Below are positions 1-7,958 of a stretch of DNA of 14,338 nucleotides, one piece after another. The stretch is taken from positions 1 to 14,338 of the forward strand of contig JAAVIG010000024.1 in the NCBI GenBank assembly GCA_014796735.1, given 5' to 3'. The notes below the pieces were generated by a model. The model saw nothing but the letters and a program-made list of their open reading frames with translations. It was not told where the DNA came from and searched no databases. Positions within the stretch are counted from its first letter, which is position 1; each line of letters begins with the position of its first letter. The position numbers and the translations under genes are program-made. Source of the stretch: Oscillospiraceae bacterium (GTDB lineage Bacteria; Bacillota; Clostridia; Oscillospirales; Ruminococcaceae).

Positions 1-1538
1 GTCAATTTCAAGCCTTTATCTTCTCTGACCCGAATATTTTCGGCCCTGCGAAGTTCCCGTATAGCACGGTACTGTTCCACGGCGGCGGGACTGTACTTTG
101 ACGGATCGTCCGAGGTGAGAAGAATACCTCCCAAAAGAGCGTTCACATGAGCCAGCTTCGTTTTCTGCTCCGATGTGAGCCTGAGATTCTCCTCCCGAAG
201 GAAGAACACATCGGGATCGCTGAGATACGCTCTTCCGTTAAGCTGCCGACGGAAAACCGTGTTTCCGACAGCCTGCTTGGTGGACACACGTTCCCTATGA
301 AACAGGCGCATAAACCATTTATCGTCCCAGTCCAGCCCCACGTCGCAGCTTATACGGCAATAATCCACAATGCCGAAAGCGGGCATCACCGGCACGCCGC
401 AGCCTAAGATCAGCTTATCTCCGCACCACTGCCGCAGCAGCTCCATAGCGCGGATCATTCTGCCGCCGCGGCTCTCGGTTTTTGTCCCGAAAGGCGCCGC
501 GCCGTAGAGAAAGTCCAGCTTTACCAGATCAAAGCCCCATTGATTCAGCACACGGTCAAACACCTGACGCAGATAGTCCTGCACATCGGGCACATCAATG
601 TCCAAAGCGTAAAAACCGCTCCAGTTACCGCCGCACTTCCACGGCTGCCCGTTTACCTTAAGCAGCCAGTCGGGATGCTCCCTGTACAAGTCCGAGTCTG
701 TCTCGCATACAAAGGGCGCAAGCCACAGCCCCGCCAAAAAACCCGAAGCGTGTATCTCATCGGCAATATCCTTCATATCGGAGGGAAATTTAATCGGGTC
801 GGGCTTAAGCCAGTCGCCCACATGAGGCTCCCAACCATCGTCAACCTGAAAAAGATCACCCAACGACATAAGAGCTTTGCACCCTTTCAAGTCGGAAACG
901 ATAGTCTCTTGAGTGATGTCCTCATAGCGGTTGTACCAGCTGGAATATCCCGCAAGAAACTTATCTGTTCTGGGACTGACTTCCATAGCGGAAAACCAGC
1001 CGTCAAAAACCTCTTTTTCGCTGCCCTCCGCAAAGTAGAGATCAAAAGCGGGAAGCTCACCGCCCCTGTGCTCAACACCCGTGCAGTCCCGCTCGATCGT
1101 AAGCAGACCCTTGCCGCTGTCATATCGGAAAACGGTATATCCCAGCCGCTCATTTAAAGAAGCGATAAGCCTGAACCGATCGCCGCGGCGGAAATAGCAG
1201 TAAGAAAAGCCGTGAAAATTTCCGGGCTTGTTGGGATAGTCAACAAAGTGATAGTCGCCGTAGCGGTCAAAGGAGTACTTGTCAATGATAAATCTCGGCA
1301 GATGTGCAAGTCCCCGTATCTTATCCCGCTTTTTATATTCGGGGCAGTATGTCCATGTCTGGTAGCCGTTCATAAACAGCCGCTCGTCATCTTCCATATC
1401 AAAGGGGAGAACGGCGGTTATTTTTTTGATGATTCCGGCGGGAGCGTCGCAGCGTATGCGAACGGCTCCTTGTGTGATGTCCGTCTTTCCGTTCAGTGTA
1501 TGATTTCCCACGTTGACATTCCAGCGCAGCTCAGCCAT
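1..1538 (-). CDS. GH36 alpha-galactosidase, C-terminus cut by window edge
   Basis: The protein probably removes terminal alpha-galactose from oligosaccharides or glycosides in the cytoplasm; no signal peptide is visible. The frame is open from the ATG at 1538 to base 1, so 512 codons are present and the C-terminus lies outside the window. An N-terminal beta-domain is followed from about residue 195 by a TIM barrel. Visible motifs are WYNRYEDIT (201-209), FQVDDGWE (230-237), KLDFLYG (340-346, with D342 as likely nucleophile), CGVPVMPA (380-387), RISCDVGLDW (395-404, with D399 as likely acid/base) and SDPD (440-443). The pattern matches, from memory, the short Thermotoga GalA type of GH36, in which nucleophile and acid/base lie about 60 residues apart; here they are 57 apart. 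The start overlaps the end of the symporter gene by 8 bases, and a GGAG lies just upstream, so it is the fourth gene of the operon and probably translationally coupled. The family is clear; linkage preference is inferred. Confidence 0.92.
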   Translation of the reverse strand, partial: MAELRWNVNVGNHTLNGKTDITQGAVRIRCDAPAGIIKKITAVLPFDMEDDERLFMNGYQTWTYCPEYKKRDKIRGLAHLPRFIIDKYSFDRYGDYHFVDYPNKPGNFHGFSYCYFRRGDRFRLIASLNERLGYTVFRYDSGKGLLTIERDCTGVEHRGGELPAFDLYFAEGSEKEVFDGWFSAMEVSPRTDKFLAGYSSWYNRYEDITQETIVSDLKGCKALMSLGDLFQVDDGWEPHVGDWLKPDPIKFPSDMKDIADEIHASGFLAGLWLAPFVCETDSDLYREHPDWLLKVNGQPWKCGGNWSGFYALDIDVPDVQDYLRQVFDRVLNQWGFDLVKLDFLYGAAPFGTKTESRGGRMIRAMELLRQWCGDKLILGCGVPVMPAFGIVDYCRISCDVGLDWDDKWFMRLFHRERVSTKQAVGNTVFRRQLNGRAYLSDPDVFFLREENLRLTSEQKTKLAHVNALLGGILLTSDDPSKYSPAAVEQYRAIRELRRAENIRVREDKGLKL

Positions 1539-2916
1539 TGCTCTTCTCCTTTTCCCGAAGCTCCTGTTCTATTTCTTTAACTCTTTGATCGGTAAGCTTG
1601 AATTTCTTTCCAAAAAGCACCAATACCGCAACCAGTACCAACATAGGCAGCACTGTCATCATCAGCCGCAGACCCACCAGAGTTTCCGCGCTCTGTTCGG
1701 CGATAACTCCCGTATCATCCGTATTGCCCTGCAAACCGATTATATCCAGTCCGATACCGGTGAGGAATACCGCCACACCCGAGGCGGCTTTTACCACAAA
1801 TGTCTGCATGGAGAAGATCACACTCTCCTCACGCCGTCCCGTTTTCAGCTGTCCGTAATCCACGGTGTTGGACAAAAACAGGGTGGTGAGCACCGACAAC
1901 ATTCCGTTGCAGGCGAAGACCAGTACGTCGGGAATAAACAGCAGCGGCAAAACGTTCGAGAAACCAAATAAGCATATGCAAAGAAGCAGAGCGTATGCGC
2001 CTAAAGCCATCATAAGGCTTAAAGCGAATACCCGTGTGTTTGAAAGCTTTTTTCGCAGCAGAGGGTACAATACCATCATGCCTATGATCTGCGCGGCTCC
2101 GCCGACAGTAGAGAACAGAGTGTAATCACCCTTCCAGTTCGTACCGCCGAAATCGTACTTAAAAAAGTAGATAACAAAGTTAGATGTAAGATACAGTGCC
2201 GAGTTGATGAGCACAATGCTGAGAACTATTATCATAGCCTGATCGTTGCGGAAAAGAGCGGAAAACATATCCTTTACTCCAGCAGTCTCCATTTTAGTCT
2301 GAGATTTTTCCTTAAAAAAGACGCAGCACAGCACTTCCGAGATCACGAACAAAACCGCCACAATAAGAGCGACCCAACGGAAACCCGTCCGCTCGCTGTC
2401 GCCGCCTAAAATTCCTACCAACAGCATGGTGAGCATGGCGATCAAGGCGCTGCCCACTCCCGCGCAGGTTCTGCCCACTACGGACAAATTCTCACGATCC
2501 GAGGATGTTTTGGTGACAGCGGGGATCATTGACCAATAAGGAATATCCATCATGGTGTAGGTCACGCCCCAAAGGATATATACTATGGAGAAATATACCA
2601 TAAGTCCCGCTTCCTCCAGATTAGGAGCGGCAAACAGAGCGTAAAGCACTACCGCGTTAAGCACCGTGCCGGTAAACAGCCACGGACGGAATCTTCCCCA
2701 ACGGGTGCGGGTCTTGGCTACCAACACACCCATAAACGGGTCATTGACCGCGTCGAATATTCTGGCGATCATCAGGATCAGTCCCACAAATGTGGCGCTG
2801 AGACCCAGCACGTCCTGATAGAAATACATTGCGTAGGACGCAGACAGGGCATACACCATATCCTTACCCACCGCGCCGATTCCGAAAGCAGCTTTTTGTT
2901 TAAAGGTCAGTTCCAT
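1531..2916 (-). CDS. MelB-like cation:glycoside symporter (GPH family, MFS fold)
   Basis: A 461-residue inner-membrane transporter, the usual length for the glycoside-pentoside-hexuronide:cation symporters, which couple sugar uptake to Na+, Li+ or H+. It aligns by eye with MelB almost without gaps: GKD (17-19), ARIFDAVNDPFMG (51-63), RWGRFRPW (72-79), YTMMDIPYWS (120-129) and VVKAASG (374-380). The residues known in MelB for cation and sugar binding are present: D19, D55, D59, D124, R149 and a lysine at 376 matching K377. About twelve hydrophobic segments are visible, with a charged C-terminal tail. The gene overlaps the GH2 gene before it by 10 bases and the GH36 gene after it by 8; its GAGGAAG ribosome site lies inside the last codons of GH2. 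Flanked by two galactosidase-type enzymes, it most likely imports their substrate. The exact sugar and ion cannot be read from sequence. Confidence 0.93.
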   Translation of the reverse strand: MELTFKQKAAFGIGAVGKDMVYALSASYAMYFYQDVLGLSATFVGLILMIARIFDAVNDPFMGVLVAKTRTRWGRFRPWLFTGTVLNAVVLYALFAAPNLEEAGLMVYFSIVYILWGVTYTMMDIPYWSMIPAVTKTSSDRENLSVVGRTCAGVGSALIAMLTMLLVGILGGDSERTGFRWVALIVAVLFVISEVLCCVFFKEKSQTKMETAGVKDMFSALFRNDQAMIIVLSIVLINSALYLTSNFVIYFFKYDFGGTNWKGDYTLFSTVGGAAQIIGMMVLYPLLRKKLSNTRVFALSLMMALGAYALLLCICLFGFSNVLPLLFIPDVLVFACNGMLSVLTTLFLSNTVDYGQLKTGRREESVIFSMQTFVVKAASGVAVFLTGIGLDIIGLQGNTDDTGVIAEQSAETLVGLRLMMTVLPMLVLVAVLVLFGKKFKLTDQRVKEIEQELREKEKSNG

Positions 2917-5261
2917 TTTTCTTCCTCCTTGATTCTTATGTCAAAATTCAGAACAACGTCCTCGGTTTGCTCCGTATGGATCGTGAGAGACGCGGTTCCC
3001 GATTTTCCGAGTGTACGAATGTACGTTCCGCACATACCGCCCTCGGCGGTTACAACGGAAGAACCTGCCAATTCCGCCGCACCCGACAGGGTAAATGTTA
3101 CGGGAAGTTGAGCATAGGGAGCCGGATTTCCGTTTTCGTCAAGGATCCGTACCCGAACAGCTGTCATATCGTAGCTTGCCCCTTCTGTCAGAACGGTGCT
3201 GCCCGCTTTTACCTCCAAATGAAGTGCGGCAGAGGGACTATAGGTGACGCTGGATGTTACCTTGCCGTCTTTTATTCCCTCAAAGCGCCAGCTTGTGGCT
3301 TCGCCGCCCCAGTTGGCAACATATTTGCCGTACAGGTCAACGCCGTCCTGAAATTTAAGACCGTACCGAGCCATACACCACAGCATTTTTGCCTTATATG
3401 ATAGGGGAAGTCCCGCTAATCCGTATTTTCCTGCCGCCAGCAGACATTCCCGCAGCAGCTTGGCTTTTGAGGAGGAAAAGCCCTCTTGGGTTTCCAGCAG
3501 CTCACCGATGGTGTCGTTTGCCACAAAGGGAGGGTGGGGAAGGGAAGACCACTTGCTGCGCTGCAAACGGGTTACGAAGACGTCGTTTTTGTACAGCTTC
3601 ACCTCGTCCGCGTTGGAGAAAACATACACCTCGTCCGTCCGTCCGCCGGGGTAGTCGCCGATATCCATTGATGAGCCCGCCGCCAAAACGGGAGCATTGT
3701 TTCCCTGACTGGCATAGAACGTTGCGGCAAGCTTGGGATTTCGGAATGCGTCCATTACCCCGTGATAGCAAATGCGGTCTCCTGAGCCGAAGTCCTTGTG
3801 GGTGGGATAGTCGAACATACACCAGCCGAAGCACCCTGCGTGTTCCTTGAGAGCCGCGTTTTGCACCCTTGCATGGCGCAATGCGTGTTCCTGACGCTTT
3901 TCCCATGTGTCAAAAGATTTTGTGGGGTACATATGACCGTTACATTCGGAAACAAGCAGTGCTTTATTGATGTCGGGCGTAACCGCATTTTTGGGTTTTA
4001 CACCCGGCGAGGTGCCGTCATGGGAGAAATCGTTGAAGGCGTATACGTCCTCCAGCAGATGACTTTTTTCCAAGTATCGTACCCCCGAGGTCTGACGGCC
4101 CGGGTCAAGCTCATGGGCTATGGCGTTTGTACGGGCATAAAACTCATCGTCGTCCTGACTTTCGTTTATGCGAACTCCCCACAATACTATGGACGGGTGA
4201 TTCCGATACTGCAAGATCATCTCCCGAAGATTTTCGCACGCCTGTTCCTTCCAGCCGGAGTCACCGATATGCTGCCAGCCGGGCAGCTCGGTAAACACCA
4301 GCAGACCCAGTCGGTCGCACTCGTCCAAAAAATAATGGCTTTGGGGATAGTGACTTGTGCGTACGGCGTTGCAGCCAAGCTCCTCCTTAAGAATACGTGC
4401 GTCCTCCCGCTGTAGCGATTCGGGAGCGGCATAACCCACATACGGCCAGTTTTGGTGGCGGTTAAGTCCCCGCAGAAAGGTCTTTTTTCCGTTGAGGTAA
4501 AAGCCGTCTGCCTTAAATTCGGCAGTGCGGAAGCCGAATGTGGTTTCCTGCCGATCCAGCTCCGTTCCGTCCGAATCCAAAAGACGGACAGAGCACCGGT
4601 AGAGATTGGGCTGTTCTATATTCCACGGCTTTGCGTCGGGTAAGCTTATGTGACCTGCTCCGCCGACCCATACTGTTTCCCCCGCTTCGTCCAAAACGGC
4701 GACCTCCAATTTAGCGTTATCGGGAGCACCGTCGGTCAATACCTTAACATCTGCCGTGTTGACAGTGGGAGTGGTTACAAATATATCGGTAATACATCCG
4801 CTTTCCCGCACGTCAAGCCATGCTTCACGGTACAGACCGCCATAGGTCAGATAATCTACCACAAATCCGAAAGGCGGAATATCCGGATTTTCGCTTGTGT
4901 CCAGTTTGACAGCCAACAGGTTGGAGCTGCCCAATTTTACCAGCTCTGTAAGCTCCACACGAAAGGCGGTATAACCGCAGCGGTGAGTTGCCGCCTCTGT
5001 ACCGTTGACATACACCGAGGCAATGTGAGCCGCACCGTCCAATTGAAGAAAAAGTCGTCGTTTTCCATTAAGATTTTCGGGTATGTTAAGGATTCTTCTA
5101 TAGCCGCACAGCATTTGATAATCCAAGGGATCAATGCAGTGCAGCGGCAGCTCCCTACATGTGTGTGGAAGCCGCACAGCCTGAGCCGGTTCTTTTCCGC
5201 TTAAAAAATCGTCGCTCCATTGGGAAGTGAATTCCCAGCCGTTGCATAAGCTATATTTCAT
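2907..5261 (-). CDS. GH2 glycoside hydrolase (beta-galactosidase-like)
   Basis: A 784-residue cytoplasmic retaining glycosidase. The N-terminal jelly-roll sugar-binding domain covers about 1-155 (VRLPHTC, YGGLYREAWLDV). An Ig-like domain covers about 158-245, and the TIM barrel about 250-520, with GLNRHQNWP, NAVRTSHYP and HPSIVLWGVRINES. The acid/base is probably E367 in the RINE motif and the nucleophile E439 in VSECNG. C-terminal beta-domains follow (about 530-780). The most upstream in-frame start is a GTG at 5267, but AAGGAG ends only 2 bases before it. The ATG at 5261 is 8 bases from AAGGAG and is preferred. It overlaps the tetR end by 11 bases and the symporter start by 10. The TFGFRT and NRHQ patterns fit beta-galactosidases, but beta-glucuronidase or another GH2 activity is not excluded. 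The neighbouring alpha-galactosidase and MelB-like symporter favour a galactoside. Confidence 0.9.
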   Translation of the reverse strand: MKYSLCNGWEFTSQWSDDFLSGKEPAQAVRLPHTCRELPLHCIDPLDYQMLCGYRRILNIPENLNGKRRLFLQLDGAAHIASVYVNGTEAATHRCGYTAFRVELTELVKLGSSNLLAVKLDTSENPDIPPFGFVVDYLTYGGLYREAWLDVRESGCITDIFVTTPTVNTADVKVLTDGAPDNAKLEVAVLDEAGETVWVGGAGHISLPDAKPWNIEQPNLYRCSVRLLDSDGTELDRQETTFGFRTAEFKADGFYLNGKKTFLRGLNRHQNWPYVGYAAPESLQREDARILKEELGCNAVRTSHYPQSHYFLDECDRLGLLVFTELPGWQHIGDSGWKEQACENLREMILQYRNHPSIVLWGVRINESQDDDEFYARTNAIAHELDPGRQTSGVRYLEKSHLLEDVYAFNDFSHDGTSPGVKPKNAVTPDINKALLVSECNGHMYPTKSFDTWEKRQEHALRHARVQNAALKEHAGCFGWCMFDYPTHKDFGSGDRICYHGVMDAFRNPKLAATFYASQGNNAPVLAAGSSMDIGDYPGGRTDEVYVFSNADEVKLYKNDVFVTRLQRSKWSSLPHPPFVANDTIGELLETQEGFSSSKAKLLRECLLAAGKYGLAGLPLSYKAKMLWCMARYGLKFQDGVDLYGKYVANWGGEATSWRFEGIKDGKVTSSVTYSPSAALHLEVKAGSTVLTEGASYDMTAVRVRILDENGNPAPYAQLPVTFTLSGAAELAGSSVVTAEGGMCGTYIRTLGKSGTASLTIHTEQTEDVVLNFDIRIKEEEKWN

Positions 5262-5811
5262 TTTCACGTCTCCTTATTCCGTTCATAATAATGTCGATCA
5301 TAGCATCCAAGGTATTTGCGTAGCTGTCAGCGTTTTTATTGTCCGAAAGAAAACACTCAATGGACGAAATGATCATCTGCTGCAGTATGGGAATAGGCAC
5401 ACGACGTATTCTTCCTGCCGCCATACCCTCCTCCAATAAGGCTATGGTGGGTTCCCAGCCGGTTTTCAGATGCTCCCGCACTTTTTGAGCAGCCGCGGGG
5501 TATTTTTCGTCCAGATCGTTAAGCACACGAAAATCGATTGCGGCGTACTGCTCGGGAAGAGCCACTATGACCGATCTGATCCGCTCCTCAACTGGTTTTG
5601 GAGCGGCAGCAAGCTCCGCCTTTTTGCGGTGTATATCATCAAACAGAGTGTCGATCATGTCCAGCAGCAGTAATTCCTTAGACGAATAGACCGTGTATAT
5701 GGTCTTTTTGCTGATGTTCAGTGCGGCTGCAACCTCCTGCATGGTAAATTGCTGCCCCGACTTTAGAAATAGCTTTGTTGCAGCACCGATTATGCGTTCA
5801 CGCAGATTCAT
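5251..5811 (-). CDS. TetR/AcrR-family transcriptional regulator, first gene of the galactoside operon
   Basis: A 186-residue regulator of typical TetR length. The N-terminal three-helix DNA-binding domain is clear: RERIIGAATKLFLKSG (4-19), then the helix-turn-helix around 24-47 with TMQEVAAALNISKKTIYTVY. The C-terminal all-helical ligand-binding part is divergent, as usual, so the inducer cannot be read off. The ATG at 5811 is preceded by GAGGGGGG at 5820-5827, 8 bases away. The gene is the first of the operon: its stop overlaps the start of the GH2 gene. Two identical-geometry palindromes cover its promoter, so autorepression of the whole operon, relieved by a glycoside or its product, is the simplest reading. 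TetR is less usual than LacI or AraC for sugar loci, so the effector is open. Confidence 0.9.
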   Translation of the reverse strand: MNLRERIIGAATKLFLKSGQQFTMQEVAAALNISKKTIYTVYSSKELLLLDMIDTLFDDIHRKKAELAAAPKPVEERIRSVIVALPEQYAAIDFRVLNDLDEKYPAAAQKVREHLKTGWEPTIALLEEGMAAGRIRRVPIPILQQMIISSIECFLSDNKNADSYANTLDAMIDIIMNGIRRRENEI

Positions 5812-5827
5812 AAGTTTAACCCCCCTC

Positions 5828-5893
5828 GGAAACCGATATTATTTTATCGGTTTCCATTATAGCATGGAAACTGTAAATATTCAAGTGGTTTCC
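5828..5893. promoter_or_regulatory. Two palindromic operators for the TetR regulator
   Basis: A perfect inverted repeat GGAAACCGATA-ttattt-TATCGGTTTCC lies at 5828-5855. A second, weaker pair GGAAAC (5866-5871) and GTTTCC (5888-5893) lies upstream. In both palindromes the GGAAAC and GTTTCC half-sites are separated by exactly 16 bases, and the two centres are 38 bases apart. One half-site abuts the -10 box, one lies in the -10/-35 spacer and one lies just upstream of -35. Binding here would block RNA polymerase. That the adjacent TetR protein is the binder is inference from position. Confidence 0.8.
5856..5884 (-). promoter_or_regulatory. Sigma-70-type promoter of the galactoside operon
   Basis: On the minus strand TTGAAT (5879-5884) is followed after exactly 17 bases by TATAAT (5856-5861). 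This is a consensus -10 and a good -35. The predicted start of transcription is near 5849, about 38 bases before the tetR ATG. No other credible promoter is seen inside the operon. Confidence 0.85.
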
Positions 5894-6126
5894 TGATAAT
5901 TTATATTTTGACCAATAATAGGGGTTGTATTTTGTGTATTTTATCATATAAAATGGTGTGAAAAGCTAATATAAAGCTAATATCAAATGGTGAGATAAAA
6001 TGTTGCGGTTAATGCAGTATTAGTTATGAGATTTAAAGTTTAAAATACTGCATGTACGTTTTGGACAAAATGATACCAAGTTTTTTGCAAATCGGTAAAA
6101 ATTTGAAAAAAATTTTTTAAAAACTC
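5894..6126. other. AT-rich divergent intergenic region
   Basis: There is no gene in this stretch between the tetR promoter and the tRNA promoter. It contains an 11-base tandem duplication AAAGCTAATAT (5962-5972 and 5973-5983), two AAATGGTG words (5951-5958, 5985-5992), and the inverted repeat at 6012-6053 listed separately. Confidence 0.6.
6012..6053. repeat. Inverted repeat ATGCAGTATT / AATACTGCAT
   Basis: Perfect 10-base arms (6012-6021 and 6044-6053) are separated by 22 bases. There is no T-run, so it is not a standard intrinsic terminator. It could be a protein-binding site or a remnant of an inserted element. Function unknown. Confidence 0.5.
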
Positions 6127-6155
6127 TTGACAAGAATTAAAACAAATGTTATAAT
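6127..6155 (+). promoter_or_regulatory. Promoter of the tRNA operon
   Basis: A perfect TTGACA (6127-6132) and a perfect TATAAT (6150-6155) are separated by 17 bases. Transcription should start near 6162, about 9 bases before the tRNA-Gly 5' end. Such consensus promoters are typical of stable-RNA genes in Firmicutes. No comparable promoter is visible between the three tRNAs, so they are probably one transcript. Confidence 0.9.
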
Positions 6156-6170
6156 AATTAAGCATTAAAT

Positions 6171-6244
6171 GCGGGTGTAGTTCAATGGTAGAATGTCAGC
6201 CTTCCAAGCTGAACACGTGGGTTCGATTCCCATCACCCGCTCCA
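6171..6244 (+). tRNA. tRNA-Gly (anticodon TCC)
   Basis: The acceptor stem GCGGGTG/CACCCGC is perfect. The D-arm has TTCAATGGTAGAA, the anticodon stem TCAGC/GCTGA encloses loop CTTCCAA with anticodon TCC, and the T-arm is TGGG-TTCGATT-CCCA. The discriminator base is T and CCA is encoded (6242-6244). Confidence 0.97.
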
Positions 6245-6336
6245 ATATAGCAAATCGACTTTGATTTGTTAGGCAAAGTTAAATATGAAAAAACAAGTGC
6301 GGCAAGCGCGGCTTTGGGTTGCACTTAAGTATAAAT

Positions 6337-6413
<77 letters not shown>

Positions 6414-6460
6414 TTGTTATTTTTATTTGATTATATATCGGTTTTTTTGAAATTTAATAT

Positions 6461-6538
6461 GTTGGGTATAGCGTAGCTGGTTAACGCGTCAGTTTGTGGC
6501 ACTGAAGATCAAGGGTTCGAATCCCTTTACCCAACCCA
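6461..6538 (+). tRNA. tRNA-His (anticodon GTG)
   Basis: The encoded G-1 at 6461 pairs with C73 at 6535, the hallmark of bacterial tRNA-His. The acceptor stem is TTGGGTA/TACCCAA, the anticodon stem TCAGT/ACTGA holds loop TTGTGGC with anticodon GTG, the T-loop is TTCGAAT, and CCA is encoded at 6536-6538. The repeat block and accessory region begin directly after its 3' end. Confidence 0.97.
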
Positions 6539-6539
6539 T

Positions 6540-6806
6540 GTGAATCCCCCTCAAAATCCGAACCCTTTGATTTTGGAATTTGAGAGGGATTGCTTATAAA
6601 TCCTTTATCCAAGCGGTTTGATACGCTTGGATTTTTTATGTGAAATTAGAGACGAAATTGTAAAAATGTTAAAAACGTCAAGTAAAAATTCAAAGTACCA
6701 AGATTTGAACCCCATGTTTACAATTTGAAGTGATATAAAATGTTTATTTATCGGCAAATGCAGTTTCCACTTCTAAGGGTGTCTTGTTTCCTACCGCTCT
6801 ATGCGG
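6540..6806 (+). repeat. Left copy of the direct repeat block bounding the accessory region
   Basis: This block recurs in the same orientation, with scattered substitutions, at 14033-14298. In order it contains an imperfect palindrome (6543-6559 with 6575-6591, 15 of 17 pairs), the terminator hairpin at 6607-6637, an AT-rich stretch including GTTAAAAACGTCAAGTAAAAA (positions 6668-6688), the IS3 terminal repeat TGTTTACA at 6715, and the last codons of the transposase gene. The homology therefore extends about 175 bases outside the IS end, which simple IS copying does not explain. Confidence 0.85.
6607..6637 (+). terminator. Intrinsic terminator of the tRNA operon
   Basis: A perfect 9-base stem ATCCAAGCG/CGCTTGGAT (6607-6615 and 6624-6632) with an 8-base loop is followed by five T (6633-6637). 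It lies about 70 bases after tRNA-His. It belongs to the duplicated block, and its sister at 14100-14130 serves the protease genes. Confidence 0.9.
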
Positions 6807-7865
6807 GCGAATCGTGTTATACCAAGCGATATACTGATCAATACCGTTTCGCAGCTCTTGCTCGGAACGGTATTTTGTTCTATATAGTTCCTCACGCTTC
6901 ATTGTGGAAAAGAATGATTCCATTACGGAATTATCATAAGGGTTATGTGCACTAGAGAAAGACTGCGTGACTTTTAATGATTTTAAATATGTGCACATTG
7001 TGTATGAACGATAATTTGAACCTCTATCAGTGTGAAAAATTAATTTTTGAGGATTGCGTGTTTCATAAGCTTGTTTAAAGGTAGATTTTACCAAATTCGT
7101 GGAATTTTTCTTACCGATTTTATAGCTGATAACCATTCTTGAATATAAGTCGATAATGGCGCAGATGTAAAGCACCTTGTCATTGAATTTGTAATATGTA
7201 ACATCGCTTACCCATATTTGATTTGGTGTGTCAGGGTTGAAATTCTGATTAATATGATTTTTGCATTTTCGTATTTCCTTGCCGTACATTTTCTTAGCAT
7301 CTTGGCGAATACTTGTAAGTCCCATATCACGCATAAGCTCCAAAACCATTTTTTTGCTTGTGCGATACCCTTCACGTTGCAAAACAGCGAGAATTTTATC
7401 CGAGCCATAAATCTGTCGGCTTTCATCAAAGATTTCTTGAATTTTTAGACGAAGCTCCTCGCGGTGCTTGGCATAGTAAGTATCATCACGTTTGTTACGT
7501 TTAATATGATTGTAGAATGTTCCTCTTGGAACATCAAGCGCATCACATAAAACGTGAACGCTGTATTGTCCATATAGCTTTTCAAGCTCGTTTAGCTTAT
7601 CTTTCAAAGGAGAACCTACGCAGCAATTAACGGTTTTCAAGATCTTAATAATAGTTTTGAGACGCTCATTTTGTCGTTGAAGCGTTTTATAATCAGAAGA
7701 TTTAATGAGTTCAAAGCTTTCTGAATCTTTTTTTGCTGTTTTAATCCACGAATAGATTGTGCTTTGCGGTATTCCCGTGTTTTTTGCTATTGAGTTAACT
7801 GACTCGCAGGATTCAAGGTGAGCGAAGATTTGTTGTTTAGTTTCGGGGGTGTATTTGCTATTCAT
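6744..7865 (-). CDS. IS3-family transposase, single uninterrupted ORF
   Basis: A 373-residue DDE transposase. The ATG at 7865 is chosen because AGGAG lies 8 bases upstream; the frame is open further upstream, but that part lacks a ribosome site and is promoter sequence. The N-terminus carries a helix-turn-helix (about 15-45: SIAKNTGIPQSTIYSWI), then a short coiled segment (QRQNERLKTIIKIL). The rve/integrase core has D221 (VSDVTYY), D280 (HTDRGSNY) and E316 (NSVMESFF), giving the DD(35)E spacing typical of IS3, with YNTIRPH near the C-terminus. Most IS3 elements split this protein into orfA and orfB joined by a -1 frameshift. Here HTH and catalytic parts are in one frame, a layout that also occurs in part of the family. 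The gene looks intact. Confidence 0.93.
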   Translation of the reverse strand: MNSKYTPETKQQIFAHLESCESVNSIAKNTGIPQSTIYSWIKTAKKDSESFELIKSSDYKTLQRQNERLKTIIKILKTVNCCVGSPLKDKLNELEKLYGQYSVHVLCDALDVPRGTFYNHIKRNKRDDTYYAKHREELRLKIQEIFDESRQIYGSDKILAVLQREGYRTSKKMVLELMRDMGLTSIRQDAKKMYGKEIRKCKNHINQNFNPDTPNQIWVSDVTYYKFNDKVLYICAIIDLYSRMVISYKIGKKNSTNLVKSTFKQAYETRNPQKLIFHTDRGSNYRSYTMCTYLKSLKVTQSFSSAHNPYDNSVMESFFSTMKREELYRTKYRSEQELRNGIDQYIAWYNTIRPHRAVGNKTPLEVETAFADK

Positions 7866-7928
7866 AATATTTGCTCCTTTTGAATAATAAATTTGCCGAT
7901 CAATTCTTTGTTTTTTCGGCATAACACA

Positions 7929-7958
7929 ATTATAGCAGATAAGGGAAAGCCATTTCAA
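7929..7958 (-). promoter_or_regulatory. Promoter of the IS3 transposase
   Basis: On the minus strand TTGAAA (7953-7958) and TATAAT (7929-7934) are 18 bases apart. The -35 lies within the terminal inverted repeat, as is common in this family, so transposase binding at the end could repress its own transcription. Confidence 0.7.

Noticed and set aside
540..1157. 205-residue plus-strand ORF opposite GH36
   Set aside because: The minus-strand frame has catalytic GH36 motifs throughout. The plus-strand translation has no recognisable feature or ribosome site.
3798..5204. Plus-strand ORFs (205 and 184 residues) opposite GH2
   Set aside because: Antisense shadows of a GC-richer gene with intact GH2 domains; no start signals.
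6690..6714. T-arm-like GGTTCAAATC on the minus strand inside the repeat block
   Set aside because: The flanking bases do not form a T-stem or acceptor stem, and the second copy has diverged there, so no tRNA fragment or att site is supported.
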